Below are positions 26,358 to 37,807 of a stretch of 64,000 bases of DNA, in pieces. Made by a program: the position numbers and the translations under genes. The stretch covers positions 4,347,501-4,411,500 of the forward strand of contig NC_133289.1 in the NCBI RefSeq assembly GCF_005239225.2, in the 5' to 3' direction. Positions within the stretch are counted from its first letter, which is position 1. Each line of letters opens with the position of its first letter. Source of the DNA: Populus alba (lineage: Eukaryota > Streptophyta > Magnoliopsida > Malpighiales > Salicaceae). The notes under the pieces are model-generated. The model was not told where the DNA came from, ran no database searches, and saw nothing but the letters and a program-made list of their open reading frames with translations.

Positions 26358-27900
26358 AAGCTACAAAGCTAAGTTTTCAACCAGATCAATATAAAAAAAA
26401 CGACAAAGATTATTATTTTTTTTTAAAAAAGTCAATTTTGGGTAAAATAAATGAAAAAAAAATAATGTAAAAAAAAGGAAACAAAAGCGGTAAAAAAACA
26501 CGTGGGGAAAGCTACAGTGTTTTAAAGAAATAAACAAAAAAACTAAATTTTCAACCAGCTCAATAGTAAAAAAATAAAATCAACAAAAATAATTCTGAAA
26601 AAAAAATATGTAAAAATTGACAATTTTGAAAAAAAAGAAAAACAAATAAAAAAAATAAAAAAAACATGTGGGGAAAGCTAAAGTTAGATTATCATTTAGC
26701 TCAATATTAAAAAAATAAATTCGATAAATATAATTTTTTAAAAAAAATATATGAGGAAACACTGTAGCAAAACAAAAACTATGTAGGAGAAACACTGTAT
26801 CAATCCATATTATTTTAAAAAAAAAACTATAAAGCTAAATTCTTAACCAATTTAATATATATATATATAAAAAAATAAAGTCTACAAAGACCATTTTGAA
26901 AAAAAAATAAATCATAAAAAAAAAAAAACAATGTATGAGAATATTATAGCAATCCACAATGTTTTAAAGAAAAAAAACTACATAGTTAAATTTTCAACCA
27001 GCTCAATATTTTAAAAAAATTAGTAAAGATAATTTTGAAAAAAAAAAAAGGAAAAAACAAAGACAAAGAAGTCAATTTTTGATAAAAAAAGAAACAAAAG
27101 CAAAAAAAAAAAATGCTACAGTGAAAAAAAACTACTACAAGAAAAAAAGAAAAAAAAAAACCAAAGCTACTACAGTGCCGCGGGTCATTTTTTTTGTATA
27201 AAAAAATATATAAAAAAAATTAATATTTTAAAGTGTTAGGTCTTTCTGCAAAACTATACCCAAGAATCTTGGGTCTAGCTGCAACACCTGACTTAAGAGT
27301 AATATTTATAATATTAATAATAACATTAAACTTGCATGACCCAAGTTTAAGTGGGGGTGACTGCAATACCAGATCCAATAGTCTTGGATGTAGGTCTGGC
27401 TGCAAGGTCGTGTCATATAAGTGTGATAATTAAATAGATTGATTAAAAAGAAAAAAAAAACAAAGAAAAAAACCAATAGAAAAAAAAAACTAATGAAGAA
27501 AAAGAAAAAAAAATGAATTAACTGGATTAACCCGTCAAATCTGGAATTCGCATAATGAAAGTTTGATAACCAAATAAATGAAAAAATTAACGGGTTTACC
27601 TAAAGTTAACTGGGTTAACCCATCAAACCAAGTTAACCCGTCAAGCCAGGATACATGTTATGAAAATCTGATAATTAAATAGAAAAAATTTAATACCAAC
27701 AAACTAAATCAAATAAAAAAAAATCATTAAAAAAACAAAAAAAAAATTAAAAACAAAAAAAAATAAGACAGTTAAATAATATAATATAATAATAATATAT
27801 TAATAATGAGTAAAGTGAGGCGAAAAAAAAAAAAAAAAAAGAGCTTTCATTCACTTATACATGGGAGGCGTGGAAAGCTACAGTGCTTTCCCATGTATTT
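25572..27900 (-). mobile_element. Helitron-like nonautonomous repeat block (3' terminus at left)
   Basis: Read on the minus strand, the left edge ends with a palindrome (plus-strand ACCCGCGCGATGCCGCAGGT, 25584-25603; 6 of 7 bases pair in each arm), then a few bases, then CTAGT (25572-25576 as ACTAG). That is the hairpin-plus-CTRR ending of plant Helitrons. The interior has no transposase coding potential. It holds two direct copies of a ~200-bp segment (about 25660-25860 and 27240-27440, both with CCAAGAATCTTGGGT and AAGGTCGTGTCAT). It also has several TTAACCCGTCAAACC-type units, followed by CATGAAAGTTTGATAACTAA, at 25.94-26.23 and 27.52-27.69 kb. The 5' boundary is not identified; the related motif GGAAAGCTACAGTG occurs out to about 27890. 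Confidence 0.55.
26280..27130. repeat. Degenerate tandem array inside the Helitron-like block
   Basis: The phrase AAATTTTCAACCAGCTCAAT recurs in diverged form near 26370, 26547, 26685, 26839 and 26987, so the spacing is about 140-177 bp. Each unit carries a GTGGGGAAAGCTACAGTG- or GAGAAACACTGTA-like segment and poly-A runs. There is no coding potential. Confidence 0.6.
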
Positions 27901-28299
27901 TAGAGTTATTTAATTATTTGCTTTGAATCTTCGAGAATTACTCCTCCCATGTTTTGTTTTTTTGTCTGAAATTCCTTGCTTGCTCTCTCAAGTTTCTGTC
28001 TTCTGTGGCAACTCACTCAAAGAGTTCGGAGTCCTGCTTTTACATGTGTACTTGCCCATTGGGATTCTCGGACACGCAACGCAACAGATCCCATTACCAC
28101 AAGTCATTAGATTCTTGTGGACCCATGTAGAATCCCCATCAACAAATAACGGTTAACCATATTCACGAAAAATATAACATTTTATTAACATTTTTTTTCT
28201 TAAGAAAATATAGTAATTAATTAGCCTTCCCTTCATTAAAATCAGCGACAACATTTTATTTAAAAAAAAAAAAACATTTTTCCTTAAAAAAGAGAAATC
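27901..28299 (+). promoter_or_regulatory. Upstream region of the CtpA1 gene
   Basis: Non-repetitive sequence from about 27900 to 28160, then AT-rich leader to the ATG at 28300. A 77-codon ORF at 27923-28156 has no recognisable domain and is best read as promoter sequence. No TATA box is assigned with confidence. Confidence 0.35.
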
Positions 28300-31200
28300 A
28301 TGGAATCTCTGTTTCCAAATCTTGAACTCTCACCAATCTCAACAAAATCTCCAAAACCCACATCCTTTTTACTCCCTTCACATCGATTCTCGAGCTTAAA
28401 ATCACGCACTATAAACAAGAAATGGAGCGTGTCCGTGCCTTGTGTTGGTTCATCGTCTCCAACGGTGAAAAAAACAGAGTCCAAATTGCATTCCAACGGT
28501 CAAGATTTTATCAAATCTATCGGAAAAGGTGTGATTGGCTTTGCCGCCGCCGCTACAGCTTTGGCTTCGGTTTGTTATGATGCTCCAGCTTTTGCAGAGT
28601 CTCTAACGGTCGCTTTTCCTGTTTCCCGCGCTCCCGAGGTGCCTTTTCTTCTTCTTTATATTAATTTGTTGAGCAGAAGTGCTACTGTTAGTGGTGACTT
28701 TGATATCTGATCATGGGCTAAGCATATGTGACCCATCAAATACACGTATGGTTTTGATGCCCCAGTTAGTACTGGAGGTGTTAGCAAGGTTAATTGCTGA
28801 GTGAGGATGGTTTCTTTGTTAGGTGAATACAGTGCAAAGAACACTTGTGGAGGCATGGGGTTTGATTAGAGAAACATTTGTAGACCCAACATTTAATCAT
28901 CAAGGTATTTTTGAATATTTTTACTCTGATCTTGTTAATCTAACTTATGGAATATCATTTTGCTTTTGCTTGATAGAGTAGAAACTAAGGCAGGGAAGGA
29001 AATGAAAGTTTCTAATGAGTTTTATTGGTTATTATTGATATAGACTGGGACCTAAAGTTGCAACAAACAATGGTGGAAATGTTTCCTCTAAATTCAGCGG
29101 ATGTGGCATATACAAAAATTAGTGGGATGCTTTCTACTCTCGGGGATCCTTTTACTCGGATTATCAGTCCAAAGGTCTTATAAAGTTGCAATTTTTTGTC
29201 TTTGCTATATTAGTTGTCATTTTTCACTGTTGTGCATTAGGTTTGAGAATCATCGCCTATTTTGTTTAATTGCAGTTCAGCTTAAAATTGCTTGGTTTTG
29301 GATTTACAGGAGTACCAAAGTTTTAGAATTGGCAGTGATGGAAATTTGCAAGGAGTTGGGATCTTCATAAACATTGAACCAAGGACAGGCCATTTGGTTA
29401 GTGATGTGTGAGAGACTTTTCGTCATTGTAATGGCTTGTGACTTGTGAAATATTGATTGCTGGTTACTTAATTTCAGGATATTTAAGGTGCTGGGCCTTT
29501 ATGCAGTGGCAGTCTTTCCCTTGACTAAACTAATGTTTTCCTTGACATTGCAGGTTGTTTTGTCTTGTGTAAAGGGTAGCCCAGCTGCTCGTGCTGGTAT
29601 ACATGAAGGAGATGAATTGATTGAGATTAATGGTATTTTACTGGTTAATATATCATATTTTTCTCTTTGTGGCTCTATTTTTTTTTTTTTGTAATTCAAT
29701 TGGAAGAGACTACATTGCACAATTAGATATTTCACTGCAATTATGACGGAGCCTTACGCTCCAAGTTCACTCGAGGGAGAGTCATCAAAGATTTTTTTTT
29801 TTGTCGATTATGAATGTCTGTTATCCTTTTTTCACTTTCTAGTTTTCCTATTCAAATTAAACCATCTTAACCATTGAATTTCTTTCGCACAATTTTAGGG
29901 GAGAGGCTTGATGGTGTTACTAGTGAAGCTGCAGCACAGAAGCTTAGAGGGACTGCTGGAACATCTGTCAAAGTAAAAGTCCACAGTGTAATCATCTATG
30001 CTCTTTCCTTGACTGTCAGCATTGGGTTTCACTATATTTACATGATTCGATAGATGTATCGTTACTGAAAGGGCATCTGCATTTATTTAGAATCATGGGA
30101 ATTTGCTTGTTATATTGATGTTCTATCCAAACTGCTGTATCTGTCCAGATGCATAGCAAGGAACTTTGATTTATGCTTACTTTTGGAAATCTGTGCTCCT
30201 TGATAGTCCCTTAAATTATAGTCCTGGCAGTTAAGTCTCCCTGTATCCTCATTTATGGAGCTCAGATAGTTAGGCTGTGTGGCAAACACTAGTTACAGGC
30301 TCAGTCTATCCTAATGTATGGATACATGTTATTTAGTGCTTTCTGAACCAGCAAAAAATGAAATGTTTGATTTGACTATTTCCTAATGCATGATATTCCT
30401 AGTCTCCACGGGTAATAATGGATTTTCCTGTTTTAGTGTCATTTTCCAAAAGCTGATGTTCTTGAAAACTGCCAATTGCTTTAGATAACTAATAGTTTAG
30501 CATTCATTTTTCCAGGCCATGGAGTCAAGTAGCGATGCGGGTATCAGAGAGGTATCAAGTCTTTCATTGTCCTGCATGGATTAGCATGGCTTGGTATTTG
30601 TTCATCAAATAAGGCATTCTCCATATCATCTAACGCAAAAGCATGGCACAAAACTAGCTTTGTTTATTGTAAGTTCATTATAATTTCTCCAACGGGTTGA
30701 TATGTGAAACATGTTCCATCTTCTTGAAGGTCAATCTACCTCGTGAGTACATTACGCTGTCCCCGATATCTAGCACTATCATCCCCCATAAAACCCCGGA
30801 TGGCCATCTAACAAAGACTGGTTATGTGAAGTTGTCAGCCTTTTCTCAGGTAGTCATTCCAGAACACCTCTAAGACAAACTAGAATTTCCTTTCTTATGA
30901 TTATATCTTGCACAATGGATGTTAGTTTTCTCACTGTAGTTATTAGACGTCTTCCTTCTTTCTGTCTGTTTTGACAGAGCGCTGCAATTGATATGGCAAA
31001 TACAATTCTGGACATGGAAACTCAGGGTGTGCATTCATACATACTGGATCTACGAAACAATCCAGTAAGTTTCTAGTTTTCATATTTGTGAAAGCTAGAA
31101 AAGTTAAATTTCATGGCCTCCTTTAGATTACTCATGGGGCTGTTTGTTTAACCTTCTATTCATTTTACAGGGGGGGCTGGTAAAAGCTGGACTTGATGTT

Positions 31201-32051
31201 GCACAAATTTGGCTGGACGGAGATGAGACTCTTGTGAACACAATTGATAGAGATGGAAATATGCTGCCCATTAACATGGTCGATGGACATGCCATAACAC
31301 ATGATCCACTTGTTGTGCTTGTAAGAACCAATTGATAAGTTTCTAATGCATTTGGTTTGTTAACAATGTACATATTATGCCTTCAAACCTATGGCTTCTG
31401 AAACTTTTTACTACTTGGAACAGGTCAATGAGGGAAGTGCAAGCGCAAGTGAGATCCTAGCTGGAGCACTGCATGACAATGGGCGAGCTATCCTTGTGGG
31501 ACACAAAACCTTTGGCAAAGGAAAAATTCAGGTATCGTTTGTTGATGTTATTGAGTCATGGACCTCTTGGTAGTGGCATGATATTATGGATTTGAATCAT
31601 TTTATCAGGTATGGAAATTCTTTCAAGCTAAAAACGAGAACATAAACAAAATATGGAAGAAAAACTTTTGTAGTGCTAATTTTAATCTTTCCAGTTATCA
31701 TCTTATGCAGCTATTGCAACCTTGTCCACCATCTTGATCAAGTCTAAACCAATGTCCTCGATTGCATGAGCTTACTATTTTTCTTAAATTTTCTTCCTGC
31801 AGAGTGTCACAGAGTTGCATGATGGATCGGCTCTATTTGTCACGGTTGCAAAGTATCTATCGCCTGCACTTCATGACATAGATCAAGTTGGGATAATGCC
31901 TGATGTGCAGTGTACCACAGACATGCTCAACTCACCCAGGGATTCATTATTGAAGAACGAGAGCTCAACTTCATCTCTTGAAGCAGATTCTTGTATCCTG
32001 GTGGCAGAGCATGAACTTGACATTCAAGAGTCCGAAGGGACTGCATCTTGA
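28300..32051 (+). CDS. CTPA1: Chloroplast C-terminal processing peptidase (CtpA1-like, peptidase S41), 12 exons
   Basis: A serine protease of the thylakoid lumen; the family includes the enzyme that trims the C-terminal extension of photosystem II D1. Exons: 28300-28638, 28823-28904, 29044-29174, 29310-29396, 29554-29632, 29899-29987, 30516-30551, 30730-30849, 30978-31064, 31171-31320, 31424-31531, 31803-32051 (1557 nt, 518 residues, all junctions in phase). Residues 1-99 look like a bipartite transit peptide: a Ser/Thr/Lys-rich start, a hydrophobic segment near 76-92 and the lumenal cleavage motif AFA before E100. A PDZ domain spans about 186-275 ([20 protein letters not shown]). The catalytic Ser-Lys dyad is S407 (in [10 protein letters not shown]) and K432 (in TFGKGKIQ), 25 residues apart as in characterised S41 proteases. 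The conserved start, splice sites and dyad indicate an intact gene. It resembles the CtpA1 paralogue more than the main D1 processing enzyme, so D1 as substrate is uncertain. Confidence 0.93.
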
Positions 32052-32823
32052 AAGTTAGGATTCTGCTGCTATTTGACTTCGTACATGAAAATTAAATGTA
32101 TAGATAGCTAGGAAGAATTCATGGACATCAGATTAATGACCTGCTTATACATGTACTATTTATGCTAGCGAAAGTAAAACCTAGGCTTATTTCGAAGTCA
32201 GAAAAATTTGCACAGGACTTCTTGTCGCTCTTTATTACAGATTTGCATTGAGTCGATCCCAAATTATCATTATACCATCTCCCTAGTTGGTGACAGAGAG
32301 CACTTTTCCTTGCAAGTTCCTAAATTCCTCCTGACTTGCAGCAATAAGCTTTGATCTGTTTTGGAACCTTCATACCGATCAATTGTTTCTGCTGAACGCT
32401 TACTCGCTCAACATCATTGCATTTTCTTCCAATATATATTACGAGTTTATGATAGCATGATCTGCGCTGTTCCAATTTTATCAGGAAATGATAGAATAAT
32501 TTGTGAAATGCATGTGGAAATCCCACAACTTCAGCTGGTTATATAATGGTGGATAAATCATACAATGTTTCTCAAAGTAGTATAATTTCAGAGTGAAACG
32601 GAAAAGAGGGAATGAGAAAGTTCGAACTAGTTGAAAAGCATAATCTTGATTTAGTGAAGAATAAATTACACAGTAAAAAAAATAAAATTTGTTGCCATCA
32701 TTTAACAGTGAATAACAACGGTAAAGAATCAGTCCACCGCAATCCTACAACCACTCAGGAAACCAAGAAATCACCCAAATTAAGAACAAGATCCATCACC
32801 ATCCTTCATCTTCAATAGAAAAC
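32052..32823. other. Convergent 3' flanks of CtpA1 and AG-peptide A
   Basis: Holds the 3' UTRs of the two convergent genes. I see no further coding or repeat signal. Confidence 0.5.
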
Positions 32824-33033
32824 TCAAAGCTTTAAAAGAGAAATAAATGATATGATAAGAGAGAACGCGATAACAGCACTAGAAACTGGAAGAGAGAATC
32901 CTGCTCCAGTGTCCATTGATGGTGCTGGGGCTGGGGCTGGGGCTTCCACCTGTGCTGATACGTTAGTAGCTACCATGAAGAGAGCCACCACATAGATAAC
33001 CATAATGGCCTTGGAGATCCTGACTTTTGCCAT
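32824..33033 (-). CDS. Arabinogalactan peptide A (GPI-anchored AG-peptide)
   Basis: A 69-residue precursor. An N-terminal signal peptide is predicted to end VSA before Q28. A tiny Ala/Pro core (EAPAPAPAPS) is the expected site of proline hydroxylation and type II arabinogalactan addition. A hydrophobic C-terminal tail (from about DTGAGFSLPV to ISLLKL) acts as the GPI-anchor signal. The mature product would be only a dozen or so residues on the outer plasma-membrane face or cell wall. It is intronless. It shares MAKV..SKA with the broken copy at 53.4 kb and the GAGFSLPVS tail with copies C-E, making it a member of the same local family. The exact biological role is unknown. Confidence 0.88.
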   Translation of the reverse strand: MAKVRISKAIMVIYVVALFMVATNVSAQVEAPAPAPAPSMDTGAGFSLPVSSAVIAFSLIISFISLLKL

Positions 33034-33148
33034 TTCTGAAGAATAAGAAGAGTGCAGTCTATGGAAGATTGCAGATGCTAATTGTAAGCAAAATAGAGGA
33101 AAAAGATATCAGTTAAAGTGTACGCAAGCTTGTGCAGAATGTGCAAAC

Positions 33149-33185
33149 ATATATATAATGGAGTATTTGTGGGGAGTGTGGACCC
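33149..33185 (-). promoter_or_regulatory. AG-peptide A promoter: TATA and TCP-type box
   Basis: A TATA-like ATTATATATATG (minus strand) covers about 33149-33160. Just upstream, GTGGACCC at 33178-33185 fits the TCP class II consensus GTGGNCCC. Its far end lies 152 bp from the ATG, matching the other family members. Confidence 0.5.
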
Positions 33186-33589
33186 TCCTCTGAACTGTTA
33201 CAGCTAAAATCTGATTGGTCCACTAATGTGGATGGGTCGCCGTATAGGATCCTGACACGTTGCATGTCTGTTGGTCTGTCACCGGAGTGCCAAACTGTAA
33301 TCTCTAGACCGCATATGCACCCACCAACGAGGGAATGCCATTCAATAATAGCCACCATTGGTGTGAAGAATAAAATACTAGAATTTTGCCAGCCTTGGCT
33401 TGGCACCGGGCAAGAGCATCACTCTGTATTGAATAATGGGTTAGCACGTTCTCCACTTAGACAGGATATACATGCATTTGAGTACGTTTGTTTATGCTTT
33501 AAAAATCACGTTTAATGTAATACGCAGAAAACAAGTGTTTGATAAAGGAAAAACCACTGATTACTATTCATAAAACCCTATTAATTTTT

Positions 33590-34184
33590 GTGTTTGGAAC
33601 GCAAGGTTAAAAGAAGCAGCTAAAGGTTGCTTTTCTTGCACTGTTCACTAATTACACTGTTCATTGAAGAGTGCAATTACATGAACAGTATGTATCAGCA
33701 CACTGTTCACTTGCACTGTGGTTTTTTTTAGTGTGTTAAGTTTTTTTAAAAAAAAAAATTAATTTAGAGTGAATTTTATATTTGATAATATTTTTATCTA
33801 ATTTTATTATATGCTAAAAAAATTATAAAAACTGTAGTTTTTATGGGATGTATTTTGTACGTAACGGAATTGTAGATGGTTTTATAGAATAATAAAAAAT
33901 ATTTTATATTAAGTATGATTTATTTCATGATGTAATAACAATAGTTAAATCCATAATATTTAAATTAAAAATCATCAATATTAATATATATTTTTTAAAA
34001 TTATTTTATAACCTCAATTTCAAAAGTATTCTTAACCAAACACATTAAACTACTTTTTGTTCAACCTCAATTTCAACCATAATTTTAACTAAACATCTAT
34101 TTTTTCAAACCAACCTCAATTAAAAACATTTTTTATAAAACAATTTTTTTAAAATTATAACAGCTATCGCAATACCAAACACAC
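33590..34184. mobile_element. Putative PIF/Harbinger-like nonautonomous element
   Basis: The left end TTGTGTTTGGAACGC and the right end GCAATACCAAACACAC form imperfect inverted ends around AT-rich, non-coding sequence. Near the left end, ACTGTTCAC-type motifs recur in both orientations (about 33638-33720). A clear target-site duplication was not identified. Confidence 0.4.
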
Positions 34185-34569
34185 TAAAAGACAGCTTCAG
34201 GGATTGCATTACAGTGGTCTGCTTCTGCCTGATCTGAACTTGATTAAGGTACCAGCCTAATGTAATTGTCAGTTTTAGAGTGTTTAATGAATTGTCAGGC
34301 TACTGGTTAGGACAGAAATGTAAAATTCTAATTTAACATCACAAGTCACAGCCACATCCCTCCCAGAATATTTTTTTTCTTGTTAGAATATATATCATCC
34401 TGGTTGACAAATCTATAACGTCAAAATTCAATCTTGAAAGGCAAGGGGAAATACTACAAAGTGAAGAATATGACACGAGTATTAGCATATAATTAGCTCG
34501 CAATAAAAGAACATCACCACAGACTTCTTGATAGGGTGGACTCTCATGGATTTCTTCAAAGCATTCATG

Positions 34570-34782
34570 TTAGCATTCTTGATAAGGTGAACTCTCATAG
34601 CGCTGTGCTAGCCTATGCAAGGAAGTCCCCAAATCTGAGCCTAGTAAATGGAGGTGGCCGATGATAGGTAAAGCTGGAGGGCTTGCTGCATGGGCGTCGA
34701 ATTTTGGCTCCAGAAACTTGTGTGATTCTTTAGGGATTTGAGAAGGAACGTGCAAAAGAACCAAATGGAAACCATGAAGCAA
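34570..34782 (-). pseudogene. Cytochrome P450 N-terminal fragment (CYP71-clan-like)
   Basis: The translation contains the proline-rich hinge and following segment SPPALPIIGHLHLLGSDLG, then TSLHRLAQRY. This is the typical start of a plant A-type P450 after its membrane anchor. The frame then ends within about 10 residues (YESSPYQEC, stop). No I-helix, ExxR or heme-Cys region follows. Downstream, the sequence ATGAGAGT(T/C)CACC(T/C)TATCAAGAA appears twice, suggesting scrambling or small duplications. It is a dead exon-1 relic. Confidence 0.75.
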
Positions 34783-35876
34783 CAGAACAGAAAACCATCA
34801 ATATGGCCATGTTTTAGCCTTCTTTAGCGAGCAGAAAAGCTAGGTAGATAAGTTTCAGTACTGTTCGTTCTACTTCTGTTCAAGGCTTTGGTGGTGAGAT
34901 TTAGCAAGAACTTCCGAGTATTTATATAAGCTTTATGGATCTATTATATCAAATTGGCTTTACATGGTTACTCGAACATATCGAAACCCTTTATGGTGTT
35001 AATTTTGAACATGAGACCAGTTAGCAAGCCGCCTCGATCCTTCTACTCGATCAACGAATAAAGTATCAACTGATAATAGCTGATCAGCCACTCATTTACT
35101 CCTTTTCTTTTCTTTTTTTGACTGGTTTTTTAAGTTGTTTTAATTCTAATTTGGCTGGGGTGGTTACTATGTTTGGTGTTTCAGCTTTGAATTGAATGTT
35201 CCTCTCCATTTAGCTCGTTGTTTACTAAATGAATTCGTTGGCTGCCGTTGTTTTTGGTTGAATTTTTTTTCCATGTTTATTTTTTATTTCTTATCTCTTC
35301 ATTGAATAGCCACGTGGTATTATTGATGGCGAGGCTTTCTTTTGGATCGTGAGCATCTGTCTAATTTTCCCTGGACGGTGGGTGATTACATGGGATTGCA
35401 AGGTTAGTTTTTTCCCGTCAGTTTTGCTAATTAGACCCATTTCCTACCTTTTTGTCTTTTGTTTTGTATTTTTTAGTTGCTCTCTGCTTGGCACTTCTCT
35501 GTCTACTTAGTCTCTCGAGTTGTCATACATTTGTGTGCTGCTGTTTTTCCTCGTGGTTGTCTTTTTCCATCGTGAAGGTTAAGACACCATTCACTGATTT
35601 GGTCCATGCATGAACAAAGATGTTTTACGAGCTTTGAAATTGTTACTTGCCAATGCCAAAGCAAAGAAAAAATTGTTTTATGTTTTAGCTTTGTGTAATG
35701 CATATAGAAATGATTGGATAAAAGTTTCTGGTGAATCTGAGCTAAGATAAAGATCGTTTGCAATTAGTCAAACCAATCCGGTTGTTATTCCTCCCTAACA
35801 CCTTCCATTTTTTAAACAAAAGTTGCTTTGACTGCCCTTTTTTTTATTTCTTCAGTTGGCCATTTTCACTTGCAAA
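34783..35876. other. Spacer, possibly the body of a Helitron
   Basis: No coding segment was recognised. The stretch leads into the Helitron-type 3' terminus at 35877-35906 and may be its interior, but no matching 5' end was identified. Confidence 0.35.
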
Positions 35877-35906
35877 CCCGCGGCGTAGCGCCGGCAGAGC
35901 ATCTAG
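35877..35906 (+). other. Helitron-type 3' terminus
   Basis: The palindromic stretch CCCGCGGCGTAGCGCCGGC (core CGGCG-TAG-CGCCG) is followed by AGAGCAT and CTAG (35903-35906), then T. This matches the hairpin-then-CTRR ending of Helitrons, which insert between A and T. A degenerate counterpart ending CTAGT lies at the matching edge of the second segmental copy (45674). Confidence 0.55.
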
Positions 35907-36235
35907 TTTATAACTATTTCATGTTTTGTTTTTGAGTTTGAGTTTTTGTGATGCACAGATATCCTGTTTGAGGATGTTATTACTTGGCATTAATAGTGGA
36001 GTGAGTTTTTTTTGTTTTTTTTTTTCAAGTTAGCATAGCGCCCAAACTTGGAAATATCATATTTGAGTTTGTTGCATCGCATTATGGACGCAGAAGAAAA
36101 TATTTCACTTGTCACATGACTCACATCATCACCATAACCCGCTTCTTCAACAATGGCAGCCTTGACGCTGCTTCCGCGAGCCTTAATTTAAATTTCAACG
36201 GTTACGGCAACAATGACGCCATGCAGATGAAAATA

Positions 36236-36421
36236 TGATGGCCAGTAGTAAGAGCTTGGGACTAAGAGGTTTGTTTTTTTTATGGTCTTAGGTTCGAGTT
36301 CTAGATTGCTCATATAATAGCCACTGGAGGCTTACATGGTCGTTAACTTTAGGGCCCGTGGGATTAGTCGAAGTGCGCGCAAACTAGTCCGGACACCTAC
36401 ATTAAACTTAAAAAAAAAAAA
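36236..36421 (+). mobile_element. SINE with 11-bp target-site duplication
   Basis: A tRNA-derived Pol III promoter is visible: an A-box-like TGGCCAGTAGTA (36239-36250) followed by AGAGCTTGGGAC, and a B box GGTTCGAGTTC (36291-36301). The element ends in a run of A (36410-36421). It is flanked by AGATGAAAATA at 36225-36235 and 36422-36432. The paralogous segment holds the unoccupied site once, at 46132-46142. Its length of about 186 bp is typical of plant SINEs. Confidence 0.88.
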
Positions 36422-37807
36422 AGATGAAAATAAATATCCAAGTTTATTTGTCGGCCTTTCACGTCGTTTAATTTTTCTTCTTATTATTAATCTATAACGT
36501 CCCTGGTCCATTATGTTGTGCTGCGCTTGACAAGTCCTTGCCTTCTCTCTCACCAATTCTCACCAAAACCCAGTCCATGCGTCACTCAATTAAAAAGATC
36601 AATGCCTTGTAATAAAAATCTTTATGTTCGTTTTTGGTTTGGTTTTGTATTAAAAAGGATGGGAAATTTCAGACAATTAATAGTAAAATCCCTCAATTGA
36701 TTTTTGTTTTCTTTTGTGATCAAACGTTGGTGATCTCAACTAGCTAGGAAAGGGATTTTGGGGGGTTGCGTGGCATGATGAAAAGAATAGCCGAATAGGG
36801 TTTGCTTGTGTTAAAACCTTCAATAATATCTACGTTCAATTAAAAGCCTGGAAAAACACTTTAATTCCATTTAATTTGTTTTCAAAATGCTAAATTTTAA
36901 TTCGACAAACTAAATTGTAGTCTTTTATTAAAAAAAAAAAAAAAAACCCTCTCATATCTCTTATGGTTTTAACATTACTTTCTTATAATATTTCAGAAAT
37001 ACTTGGGTTTAAATAATAAAAAACTTGTTTCTCATATTTCTCATGGTTTTAATATATTTTCGTATAGAATCTTAAAATATTAATTTACTTTCTATTCATT
37101 TAGGATTTTATTTATTTTTAATCACAATCATACATGCATTTAGTTCATTCTACTTCCGCCAGCATGTCGACATTGGTAGGATGAGTTCGTTTCAAATTTC
37201 TCTTTCGCCTTGGTGGATTTAGAGATTTTTTCGTCGCCTTTATGCTTTTAAATGTTTTTTATTTTTCAAACTTTAGCATTTTTAAACTCATTTACTAAAT
37301 TTGGGTAATTAATCTTATTTAAAACAGATCATACAAGCCTTTTAGAATAATACGTGAGGGAAGAGAAGGAATGAAATTTGCAGTTGATCTGGGGAACGGC
37401 ATTGGGAAGGTAGCATCAAGCAGGCAAGCTAGGGACTTGATTAATTACAAAATGAACACGTATGCCTCATTTTCTAGTCAAAGTACAGAAAGATTTTATT
37501 ATTAATAATAAAAAATAAGAACTTGTTTTACATGAAGAAATTTAAAGATTTTACTTACATGATAAAGGAAATAACTTCAAAGGGTTTAATCCCACCTCGG
37601 TTGGTTTCTAGATTAGATTATTCATTACAGCAAAATATCAGAAAATAAAATATTAATAAATTATTTTTTAATTTAATTTTTATGATATAATTTTATTATT
37701 TTTCAATTTATTTTTTATTACATTATCAAACATCAAAAAATATTTTATTTTTTTAAAATTTACTTTTCAAAAAAAAAATAACTTCTAACAAACAAATAGA
37801 CCAAATC

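Noticed and set aside
27780..27900. Inverted repeat around GGAAAGCTACAGTGCTTTCC as a microRNA hairpin
   Set aside because: The short arms match the recurrent GGAAAGCTACAGTG phrase of the Helitron-like block, so this is repeat structure rather than a miRNA precursor.
27923..28156. 77-codon ORF upstream of CtpA1 with a hydrophobic start
   Set aside because: No domain or family match recognised, codon use looks random, and the position is the CtpA1 promoter.
33113..33515. Overlapping ORFs on both strands (97 and 95 codons) upstream of AG-peptide A
   Set aside because: They lie across the AG-peptide A promoter and its TCP/TATA boxes and show no recognisable protein features.
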